Shown here: positions 55,144-62,437 of the stretch, piece after piece
Numbering within the stretch: position 1 is the first letter of the stretch
Layout of the letters: every line of letters begins with the position of its first letter
Source: Duncaniella dubosii
GTDB taxonomy: Bacteria; Bacteroidota; Bacteroidia; Bacteroidales; Muribaculaceae
DNA length: 64,000 bases
Assembly: GCF_004803915.1 (NCBI RefSeq)
Contig: NZ_CP039396.1
Location: forward strand, 930,001 to 994,000
Direction: 5' to 3'
Translations under genes and position numbers: made by a program
The notes under the pieces: generated by a model
What the model saw: the letters and a program-made list of their open reading frames with translations, nothing else
Databases searched by the model: none
Told to the model about the DNA's origin: nothing

Positions 55144-55276
55144 AGGTACAGAAATTCAGAATAGACAAAAATAACACATCTTTTAGACTTGATTCAGGCA
55201 GAAAAAGTTTTTCAACTTATCGTGCCATACGGACTAAAAGATGTGTTATTTTTGTCTATTCTGAATTTCTGTATCT
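55144..55276. repeat. Long palindromic element B, 43-bp arms
   Basis: Bases 55144-55186 pair with 55234-55276 with one G-U. The loop carries GATTCAGGC at 55191-55199. The outer TACAGAAATTCAGAA is shared with element A, while the inner arm reads ATAGACAAAAATAACACATC instead of AATAACAAAAATAACAGATT, with the partner arm changed to match. It lies between convergent parC and phoH. Confidence 0.85.
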
Positions 55277-55327
55277 CTTTTTGTCTGTTATGTATTTTTG
55301 TACCCCTATGGCTTCTATCTGAGGGAC

Positions 55328-56308
55328 TTACTGTTCCTCAGCGCTATGAGCTGTTGCCGTTTCGGCTTCCTGCTCCTTGTCGAAATGATTGTAGGCATCG
55401 ACAATGCGCTGGACGAGAGCATGGCGGACAATATCCTTCTTCGCAAATTCAATCTTGCCTATGCCGGGGACATCCTTCAGCACCTTCAGAGCCTGAATCA
55501 GCCCCGATGTCACCGAACGCGGAAGGTCAATCTGTGTGGCGTCGCCCGTAATGATCATCTTGGCGTTCATGCCCAAGCGTGTAAGGAACATCTTGATCTG
55601 CTGGACGGTGGTGTTTTGCGCCTCGTCAAGCACGATCACAGCATCGTTGAGCGTGCGTCCTCGCATGAAAGCGAGCGGAGCAATCTGAATGACATTCGTC
55701 TCCATGTATTCCTTAAGCTTGACCGCCGGAATCATGTCTTCGAGAGCATCGTAGAGAGGCTGGAGATAAGGATCGATCTTGTCTTTCATGTCGCCCGGCA
55801 GAAAACCGAGCTTCTCGCCGGCCTCTACGGCAGGACGCGACAGGATTATCTTGCGCACTTCGCGGTTTTTCAGCGCCCTTACGGCCAAGGCGATGGCTAT
55901 GTAGGTCTTTCCAGTTCCGGCAGGCCCGAGGGCAAATGTCAGGTCATTCTCGCGGACCGATTTCACCATCAGCGCCTGATTCTCGTTGCGCGGACTGATA
56001 GGCTTGCCGTTGATGCCGTAGATAATCACATTGTCATTGCGCGGAGTCTCTGGCGACTTGCCCTTAACGATGTCGAGAATCACCTCCTCGGTCAGCTTGT
56101 TGTACTTGATGCAATATTCCTCAAGCTCCTTGATGCGCTTCTCGAACTCGGCGGTCTCATGCTCGTCGCCGATCACCTTGATGACCGACCCGCGGGCTGC
56201 CATGCGCAATTTAGGGAAAAGATTGCGGATAAGCTGCATGTTGCTGTTGTTGACACCGTAGAAACTGACGGGGTCTACATTGTCTATGATTACGATTCTT
56301 TCAATCAT
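55328..56308 (-). CDS. PhoH-family ATPase
   Basis: A 326-residue cytoplasmic NTPase. An N-terminal KH-like region (about 20-100) precedes the ATPase core with Walker A GPAGTGKTYIAIALAVRAL and Walker B AVIVLDEAQNTT. Residues LSRPAVEAGEKLGFLPGD are diagnostic. PhoH-type proteins are linked to RNA metabolism and ribosome maturation with YbeY; the exact role is unsettled. It is convergent with parC. Confidence 0.94.
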   Translation of the reverse strand: MIERIVIIDNVDPVSFYGVNNSNMQLIRNLFPKLRMAARGSVIKVIGDEHETAEFEKRIKELEEYCIKYNKLTEEVILDIVKGKSPETPRNDNVIIYGINGKPISPRNENQALMVKSVRENDLTFALGPAGTGKTYIAIALAVRALKNREVRKIILSRPAVEAGEKLGFLPGDMKDKIDPYLQPLYDALEDMIPAVKLKEYMETNVIQIAPLAFMRGRTLNDAVIVLDEAQNTTVQQIKMFLTRLGMNAKMIITGDATQIDLPRSVTSGLIQALKVLKDVPGIGKIEFAKKDIVRHALVQRIVDAYNHFDKEQEAETATAHSAEEQ

Positions 56309-56399
56309 TCAGGTGTCTGTGTTAAATTAGTCCCTCGTTGCAGAGGAAGATGTCTCGCGCGCGTTCCTTATTATCTTATTATATTATGATGCCGGGTCG

Positions 56400-57317
56400 T
56401 CAATATCCGGAGTCTCCCTCTTTTATTTTATTAACTTCCGCAGTTTTGTTTTTGTTTAGCGGAATCGTGTACATAAGTGAAAAACCGCCTGTCACCGCCG
56501 AACCGCGCTTGCCGTAACCGGGGATGAACATCGGCTTGCCGACATCGCTCTTGGTTTCGTGGAGGATTGAGTGGTAGATTATCGTCCAGCCGAGCGACCA
56601 GCTCTTCAGCACCTTCACCTTGATTCCGAAAGTCACTTCGAGATAACCGGCGGTCGACTTCCTGTCGGCAATAGAGAATTTTCCTTCCTCGCCCCAATAG
56701 CTGTCATCGACTGTCACATTGTCGACGTTCCACTTGAAATTCGTAAACCCGTATCTCAGGCCCATCTGCAACTTGTAGTCCGGATTGGAGTTATAGAAAA
56801 AGTTGTATGACGCACCGATTTTGACGTAGGGCGACACCGGGACTCTGAACGTGAAGTTCGAACCGTCGGGAGTGTCATTGCAATTGTCGACACCGATTGC
56901 CAGAAACGGGAAATAGCGGTTGTGGAGACTCACCTCCGCCCACACGTCGCCAAGACCGTAATGTTGTCCGAATGCACGCATGATGGGATTCCACAGATTG
57001 ACACCACCGACCACCTCGTGGAGAAGCGGATATTCCATCTTCGGAGGCACGGGCAGCAGCAGCGAGTCGACAACCTCGGTGCCTGTCACCGTATCGACAA
57101 GAATCTTACGGCCCTGAGCGTCGATCTGCTCCACGACATGTGTGCGGTCGAGACGCTTCTGGCGCTCTGAATCGGGGATTGTCTTGGGCACATCGGGAGT
57201 GACAGGGGTCACACGCCGCTGTGCCGACACCTCGGTCGCGGCCAATGCCAGAACGACCGCCACGGCCACCCGTAGCGCAGACGCGAAGCACGAAAATATA
57301 TGTTTAAAACTATACAT
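56400..57317 (-). CDS. Outer-membrane beta-barrel-like protein (DUF6048-like)
   Basis: A 305-residue protein with a signal peptide (cleavage near VSAQRR, about 33), a proline/charged linker (about 35-90), then repeated beta strands with alternating pattern (FTFRVPVSPYVKIGASYNFFYNS, LQMGLRYGFTNFKWNV, AGYLEVTFGIKVKVL, TGGFSLMYTIPLN). The pattern and the partner gene fit the Bacteroidales DUF6048 family as I recall it. Function unknown. It begins 37 bases after the DUF6452-like lipoprotein, so the two form an envelope pair. Confidence 0.72.
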   Translation of the reverse strand: MYSFKHIFSCFASALRVAVAVVLALAATEVSAQRRVTPVTPDVPKTIPDSERQKRLDRTHVVEQIDAQGRKILVDTVTGTEVVDSLLLPVPPKMEYPLLHEVVGGVNLWNPIMRAFGQHYGLGDVWAEVSLHNRYFPFLAIGVDNCNDTPDGSNFTFRVPVSPYVKIGASYNFFYNSNPDYKLQMGLRYGFTNFKWNVDNVTVDDSYWGEEGKFSIADRKSTAGYLEVTFGIKVKVLKSWSLGWTIIYHSILHETKSDVGKPMFIPGYGKRGSAVTGGFSLMYTIPLNKNKTAEVNKIKEGDSGY

Positions 57318-57354
57318 CTTGATTGTTAGCCTCTTAAACTTTACTCCTGTCCTC

Positions 57355-57864
57355 TCATTCTTCCTCTTCCTCCGCCGTGCGGAAATAAATCTGGATTGTC
57401 TCGTGGTCGATGTTGGTTATAAGCGAGTCGGTCACTGCCACAGAGTCAATGAGATGAGTCGTATAGCTATAAGACGTAATACGGTAGTGATACATCGCCC
57501 CGCAGTCTTCCGACGCGAAATATGGCGTGGCCACATAGTCGAAACGCAGCGTGTCGATTAGCCACGGAAAGTCAAGAGCCTTCTGTTTATATTGAAAATA
57601 GAACTCCGTCGACGGCTTGGTGGAACGGAAAGGGAGATAGAGCTGCGACACACGCGACCCCGGTCCGAGAAGCAGGGTATCGTTCGGAGCATCGACCCCG
57701 CCGACAGCCACCGAGTCGGGAGTGATCTGCTGTTTGGTCGACATCGAGTAGAAACCTGCGAGCGGCAATGAATTCTGGTTTTCCGTACAACCGACATTGC
57801 TACACGAACTCACAGCAGCCCAGATACAGCCCCCGACGGCAACTATGTTAAAAAGCGCTTTCAA
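57355..57864 (-). CDS. Lipoprotein, DUF6452-like
   Basis: A 169-residue lipoprotein (signal ends WAAVSSC, Cys21; further Cys26 and Cys in SEDCGAMYHYR). It starts at TTG (57864) since no ATG fits the signal peptide. The core NSLPLAGFYSMSTKQQITPDSVAVGG is like DUF6452. The C-terminal EEEEE tail is odd for a periplasmic protein. It pairs with the downstream barrel gene. The heptamer array lies directly upstream. Confidence 0.7.
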   Translation of the reverse strand: MKALFNIVAVGGCIWAAVSSCSNVGCTENQNSLPLAGFYSMSTKQQITPDSVAVGGVDAPNDTLLLGPGSRVSQLYLPFRSTKPSTEFYFQYKQKALDFPWLIDTLRFDYVATPYFASEDCGAMYHYRITSYSYTTHLIDSVAVTDSLITNIDHETIQIYFRTAEEEEE

Positions 57865-57867
57865 AAA

Positions 57868-57943
57868 CTTACTTAAAACTTAAAACTTTTACACATCGTA
57901 CTTAGCACTTAATACTTCGTACTTAACACTTTGTACTTTGTAC
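57868..57943. repeat. Degenerate 7-bp tandem repeat, site 3
   Basis: From about 57892: GTACTTA, GCACTTA, ATACTTC, GTACTTA, ACACTTT, GTACTTT, GTACTTA, with decayed units (AAACTTA-like) back to 57868. The unit faces the opposite way relative to the flanking minus-strand genes than at the other sites. Confidence 0.75.
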
Positions 57944-58480
57944 TTAAAACCGTCCCCACTTGACAATCTCGTCAAGCTCCTTGCGCTTCTTGGCGGGAAC
58001 TTCGACTCCCTCAGCCGGATAGCCGAGCGGAATAATAGCGACCGGCTCTACGCCTTCGGGCAGACCGAAAGCCTCGGCAATCGCCTTGGGATCGAAATTG
58101 CAGACCCAGCAAGTCCCGAGACCGAGCGAGGTGGCGGCCAGACAGAGATGCTCGACGGCTATCGAGACATCGACATCAGTGTGATCCTTGCCGTCGCAGC
58201 CTCGGTGCCAAGCCTCGTCATGGATGCCGCATGCGACGATAAATTCCGGAGCGGTGCGTATCCACTCGCGGTCATAGCTGCTCAGGATAGCCGCGCGCTG
58301 CTCGTCGGAATCAGCCACAAGGAATTTCCACGGCTGACGGTTGCAGGCCGACGGCGCGAGGCGCACGATGTCAAGGACGGTAAGCACAGTGTCGCGCTCA
58401 ACCTTGCGGTCGGAATAGGCGCGGCATGAATAGCGCTGCTCGCAAAGGCGATATAATTGGGGATATGCGTTTGATTTCAT
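57944..58480 (-). CDS. Nitroreductase-family flavoprotein
   Basis: A 178-residue FMN-dependent oxidoreductase. N-terminal QRYSCRAYSDRKV and RLAPSACNRQPWKFLV give the FMN phosphate site; GLGTCWVCNFDPKAIAEAFGLPEGVEPVAIIPLGYP is the family's second signature. Substrate unknown; family members reduce quinones or nitro compounds, usually as dimers. It precedes the DUF6452-like gene on the same strand. Confidence 0.92.
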   Translation of the reverse strand: MKSNAYPQLYRLCEQRYSCRAYSDRKVERDTVLTVLDIVRLAPSACNRQPWKFLVADSDEQRAAILSSYDREWIRTAPEFIVACGIHDEAWHRGCDGKDHTDVDVSIAVEHLCLAATSLGLGTCWVCNFDPKAIAEAFGLPEGVEPVAIIPLGYPAEGVEVPAKKRKELDEIVKWGRF

Positions 58481-58561
58481 GAGAATATATGTAATTCTGT
58501 ATTTTTTTGAATGTTTGATTAAAGCCGAGACACACGGTCTTTGCGGCGACTCACCGTCGTG

Positions 58562-59512
58562 TCAGAGTTCGCTCTTGATTTCATAGTGATTGCGCCCCGG
58601 GGCGTTACGGACAATCAGCTCGCCGATAAACCCAGTCAGAAACAGCATCGTGCCTAATATCATCATCGTCAGAGCGAGATAGAAATAGGGAGAATCCGTG
58701 ACAAGGATGTAGGGATTGCCGTGATACATGTCCCAGAGCTTGCCGAAACCGACCACCATGACGGCGATAAAGCCGACTATGAACATGAGCGAGCCCAGAA
58801 GACCGAAGAAGTGCATCGGCTTAGCCCCGAACTTCCCGGTGAACCATAAGGTTGCAAGGTCGAGATAGCCGTTGACAAAACGGTCGAGGCCAAACTTCGT
58901 CGTTCCGTATTTACGCGCCTGATGATGGACCTCCTTCTCCCCGATGCGGTTGAAACCTGCATTCTTGGCAAGATAGGGAATATAGCGGTGCATGTCGCCG
59001 TAGACCTCGATATGCTTCACCACCTCAAGGCGGTAAGCCTTCAGACCGCAGTTGAAGTCGTGCAGATTCTTTATGCCGCTCACCTTGCGTGCGGTCGCGT
59101 TGAATAGCTTGGTGGGGATTGTCTTCGACAGCGGGTCGTAGCGCTTGCGCTTCCATCCCGACACGAGGTCGTAGCCGTCGCGCATAATCATCCTGTAAAG
59201 CTCGGGGATTTCGTCGGGCGAATCCTGAAGGTCGGCGTCCATCGTGATTACTACGTCGCCTTTCGCAGCCTTGAAACCGGTGTTGAGAGCCGGCGACTTG
59301 CCATAGTTGCGTCTGAACGAAATCCCGTGCATTCCCGGATTCTTGGCGCAAAGCTTCTCTATCACCTTCCAAGAGTCGTCGGTGCTTCCGTCGTCGACAA
59401 AAATCACTTCGTATGTGAAGTCGTGGTCAGCCATGACACGTTCAATCCATGCCGCAAGCTCCGGAAGCGACTCGGCTTCATTGTAAAGGGGTATGACCAC
59501 TGATATATCCAT
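58562..59512 (-). CDS. Glycosyltransferase family 2, polyprenyl-phosphate type
   Basis: A 316-residue GT-A enzyme. MDISVVIPLYNEAESLPELAAWIE starts the nucleotide-sugar fold; DDGSTDDSW and TMDADLQDSPDEI (DxD) bind sugar-nucleotide and metal. Two helices at about 235-305 anchor it, like the DPM1/GtrB/ArnC group that make polyprenyl-phosphate sugars for periplasmic transfer. The DUF4199 gene is directly upstream (89-base gap), a pairing seen in other Bacteroidales, suggesting co-function. Confidence 0.92.
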   Translation of the reverse strand: MDISVVIPLYNEAESLPELAAWIERVMADHDFTYEVIFVDDGSTDDSWKVIEKLCAKNPGMHGISFRRNYGKSPALNTGFKAAKGDVVITMDADLQDSPDEIPELYRMIMRDGYDLVSGWKRKRYDPLSKTIPTKLFNATARKVSGIKNLHDFNCGLKAYRLEVVKHIEVYGDMHRYIPYLAKNAGFNRIGEKEVHHQARKYGTTKFGLDRFVNGYLDLATLWFTGKFGAKPMHFFGLLGSLMFIVGFIAVMVVGFGKLWDMYHGNPYILVTDSPYFYLALTMMILGTMLFLTGFIGELIVRNAPGRNHYEIKSEL

Positions 59513-59601
59513 AAGTCCGTGGGATTGGGGTTATTGTGATTTGTAGTAGTGAATGTGTCGTTTGCAAATGAAGTATCCGTGCCGGAAGAGGCATCGGCCA
59601 T

Positions 59602-60177
59602 TTATTCGTCCGCACCGTCGATCCGTCCGCGACGCTGGCGCTGCAGCTTGTGGCGCAGGGCAATGAGAGCGCTGATGACAATCGACAGAATCGAACCGCT
59701 GACAATCGCCGCCATGATAATCTCGCTCACGATTGCGATCGGCGAGGGGATGAAATTGGCCTCGATCATCTGGGCGGCTATCCCGCCGGCCTCTTCGAGC
59801 GCCGTCCCGGGCGCGTTCTTGCCAAGCTCTATCAGCCCCTGCAGCTGCCCCATGATGAAATCAGGCTCGATCCACTTCATGTAGACCACAAGCAGAGCGC
59901 CCGAAATGAGGATTCCGCAGACAAACACCACCACTCCGAGCATCCACATCATCGGGAAAGTGGCACACTCCTGAAGTTCCTTGTCGTAGCGCCTGATGAA
60001 CACATAGATTACTGCAGGCACACATACAACCATCACAAGCGACAAAAGGCCGAGCAACGGAAGAGCGGAGGCGAAAATGGAGCTGAAAAACATCAGCGAC
60101 AGGTAAAGGCCGAAAATGAAGCCGAAATCGGCACCACGGCGATAGGGAGAGGTTATTATATTCTGATTTGCTGTCAT
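59602..60177 (-). CDS. DUF4199 membrane protein
   Basis: A 191-residue protein with four membrane helices (about 18-36, 40-60, 75-100, 150-172) and a basic C terminus (RHKLQRQRRGR). The pattern fits DUF4199, a Bacteroidetes-specific family of unknown role often beside a GT2 gene. A loop of 45 residues between helices 3 and 4 is probably outside the cytoplasm. It is first in the transcript with the GT2 gene. Confidence 0.85.
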   Translation of the reverse strand: MTANQNIITSPYRRGADFGFIFGLYLSLMFFSSIFASALPLLGLLSLVMVVCVPAVIYVFIRRYDKELQECATFPMMWMLGVVVFVCGILISGALLVVYMKWIEPDFIMGQLQGLIELGKNAPGTALEEAGGIAAQMIEANFIPSPIAIVSEIIMAAIVSGSILSIVISALIALRHKLQRQRRGRIDGADE

Positions 60178-60280
60178 GGGAATTAGAAATGAACCGGGGC
60201 GCTCCCGAAAAACACCCGCCGGGGAAGGAAATCGGCCGCGACAGGCCGTCCCGACAAGCTCCGAAGTCGCTCACGACTTG

Positions 60281-60327
60281 CAAAGTTAGGTATTTTTTGG
60301 CACTTTTTCAAGAAAGTTGTAACTTTG
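60281..60327. promoter_or_regulatory. Divergent promoters for DUF4199 and lptE
   Basis: Plus strand: TTTG (60296-60299), 20-nt spacer, TAACTTTG (60320-60327). Minus strand: TAACTTTG at 60281-60288 with a partial -33 at 60309-60312. The plus promoter leaves only seven bases before the lptE ATG. Confidence 0.7.
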
Positions 60328-60334
60328 TACTTCA

Positions 60335-60864
60335 ATGAAATCAATTCGCATACCACATCTCTTCCACTGCCTGCTGATCCTGCTCGCATCCTGCATGATG
60401 GGCGGATGCCGTATCAGCTACAAACTCAACGGTGCAGCCATCGACTACACCGTCTACAAGACCATCTACGTATCAAACTTCCCCATCCGCGCTGCGCTCG
60501 TCTATCCGCCTCTACAGCAGACGTTTGAAAACGAACTGCTCGACTATATCTCGCGCAACACCCGTCTGCGCACCGTCGACACCCCCAACGCCGACCTGCA
60601 GCTCGAAGGCGAGATCACAGGCTACAACCTCTCCCCCAGGCCGTCACCGAAAACGCATACGCCTCACGCACCCGCCTGACCATTCAGGTCAAGATCCGCT
60701 ACATCGACAACAAGGCCGAAGGCAAGGACATCGACCAGACGTTCAGCGCCTACCACGACTTCGACAGCTCCGAAATGCTCACCGACGTGCAGGACCAGCT
60801 CTGCAACGAAATCTCCAAAGAACTTGTCGACCTGATCTTCAACGCCACTCTCGGCGACTGGTAA
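60335..60864 (+). CDS. lptE: LptE-like LPS-assembly lipoprotein, frameshifted
   Basis: A lipoprotein of the outer-membrane LPS translocon, about 176 residues. The signal ends MMGGC (Cys25), followed by RISYKLNGAAIDYTVYKTIYVSNF, typical of Bacteroidetes LptE. The frame breaks at CCCCC 60633-60637; one C restores NLSPQAVTENAYASRTRLTIQVKIRY to the stop at 60864. Residual NEISKELVDLIFNATLGDW closes the domain. First of a run with the next two genes; the run order lptE-unknown-secG recurs in the order as I recall. Near-leaderless if the promoter is right. Confidence 0.85.
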
Positions 60865-60875
60865 CACCCGCCACC

Positions 60876-60919
60876 AGCACTTAATACTTGATACTTGTCA
60901 CTTAATACTTGACACCTAA
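60876..60919 (+). repeat. Degenerate 7-bp tandem repeat, site 4
   Basis: GCACTTA, ATACTTG, ATACTTG, TCACTTA, ATACTTG, ACACCTA, between lptE and the next gene. Confidence 0.75.
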
Positions 60920-60944
60920 CCCCCTTCATCCTTTTCCAAGAGCC

Positions 60945-61855
60945 ATGAACGAACCGCTAAGCCATTATCTTCGCACCCTTTCCGACCCGGAAATACCGGT
61001 CGGGCTTTCCGACGTGGAACGGCTGATGAAGGAATATCCGTTTTTCACCCTTCCGGCTCTCACCCTCATGCAGCGCGAAGGCAACGCTCTTCCGGCCGAA
61101 ACCCGCAGCCGGCTGCTCGGACAGATAGCGCTCAACGCTCCCGACCCCGCAGCTTTCGCCGCGCTCTCCGACAGCCGTCGCGACACGTGGCTAAACTTCT
61201 ATCCGCCCGAAAAGAAAGCCCCGGTGACGACCGAGAATGCCATCGACACCTTCCTCAACACCTACGGACACTCATCGCCCGAAGAAGACAGACTGCTCGA
61301 ACGTCTCATCTTCAACCCGACCGCCGACTACTCAGCGGTTCTCGAACGCGAAGAGCCACTCCCTACCCCCTCAGCCGATCCAACAGACCCGCAGACAGCC
61401 CTCATCGACAGCTTCATCATGAAACAGCAGGGAGCATCGCCCGCAGCCACGTCAGCCGAGGATGACACCAAGGCTTCCACGCCTCCCTCCGAAAGCCCCG
61501 AACCCGCCGGCAACGACACTCCCCCCGGCCTGTCCCTCCCGCTGCTCAGCCAACCGGCATCAAGCCCCCTTCAGACATCGCCGTCAACAGCGGACAGACA
61601 GCCTCTCCGCCGCCGGCCGCCACTCCGTCCGACCACCCGACAGCCGTCCACGAAACCGCCTCGGACACCTCTCTAAGTGAAAGTCTTGCAAAAATCTACA
61701 TCCGCCGTCGCCGTTACGACAAGGCTTTTGAAATTATTCACGGTTTGAGCTTGAATAATCCAAAAAAAAGTGTTTACTTTGCAGACCAATTGCGTTTTCT
61801 GCGTAAATTGATGCTCAATTCGAGCTTAAGCGAACAAAATAAACCATCAAATTAA
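60945..61855 (+). CDS. Conserved protein of unknown function between lptE and secG, frameshifted
   Basis: About 303 residues when repaired. N terminus MNEPLSHYLRTLSDPEIPVGLSDVERLMKEYPFF is helical and may be the conserved domain. A Pro/Ser/Thr/Ala-rich linker (about 140-240) follows, and the tail SLSESLAKIYIRRRRYDKAFEIIHGLSLNNPKKSVYFADQLRFLRKL looks like one TPR-like hairpin. The frame breaks within the linker, most likely at CCCCCC 61521-61526. The stop lies two bases before the secG ATG, so it is co-translated with SecG. Role unknown. Confidence 0.72.
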
Positions 61856-61857
61856 CT

Positions 61858-62256
61858 ATGTATATTTTATTGATTATCCTGACGCTCATCTGCGCAGTGC
61901 TCCTGATTTGCGTAGTGCTCGTTCAGAAGTCCAAAGGCGGAGGCCTTTCGTCATCGTTTGCAGGTTCAAACCAGATCATGGGTGTGCGCCGCACCAACAG
62001 CTTCATCGAGAAACTCACATGGGGTCTCGCCGGAGCCATCTGCCTCCTCTCCATTCTTGCAACATTCTCTATGCCCAAGGCCATCAACGCCAATTCGTCA
62101 CGCGTAAACGCCGCTCCCGCCGAGCAGGTTATTCCCGGTGATTTCAACACTGCAGCTCCTGAAGCCGCTCCCGCAGCGACTCCCGCTCCCGCTGCCACTG
62201 AAACTCCCGCCGAAGCTCCCGCACAGGCATCTGACTCTGAGACTCCCACCGAATAA
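61858..62256 (+). CDS. secG: Preprotein translocase subunit SecG
   Basis: A 132-residue SecYEG partner that helps protein export. Two helices (about 1-22 and 50-70) flank the conserved loop VVLVQKSKGGGLSSSFAGSNQIMGVRRTNSFIEKLTW. A 60-residue Ala/Pro-rich tail is a Bacteroidetes addition. It follows the preceding gene by two bases. Terminator at 62309-62345. Confidence 0.94.
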   Translation: MYILLIILTLICAVLLICVVLVQKSKGGGLSSSFAGSNQIMGVRRTNSFIEKLTWGLAGAICLLSILATFSMPKAINANSSRVNAAPAEQVIPGDFNTAAPEAAPAATPAPAATETPAEAPAQASDSETPTE

Positions 62257-62308
62257 TCAACCCACAGCCGGATTCCTATCCACACCGAAGGGTTAATCTC
62301 ATACACAT

Positions 62309-62345
62309 AGCCTGCTCTGACACATCAACAACGTCGGCGCAGGCT
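62309..62345 (+). terminator. Hairpin after secG
   Basis: AGCCTGC (62309-62315) pairs with GCAGGCT (62339-62345), followed by TTAG. Confidence 0.55.
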
Positions 62346-62437
62346 TTAGTTGTTGATATAAGTAGCTCCGGGATGCCCCGGATGCCCCTCTCCGACAACC
62401 AAAACCTCATACCGTCACAAAATACATTGCAATCGGC

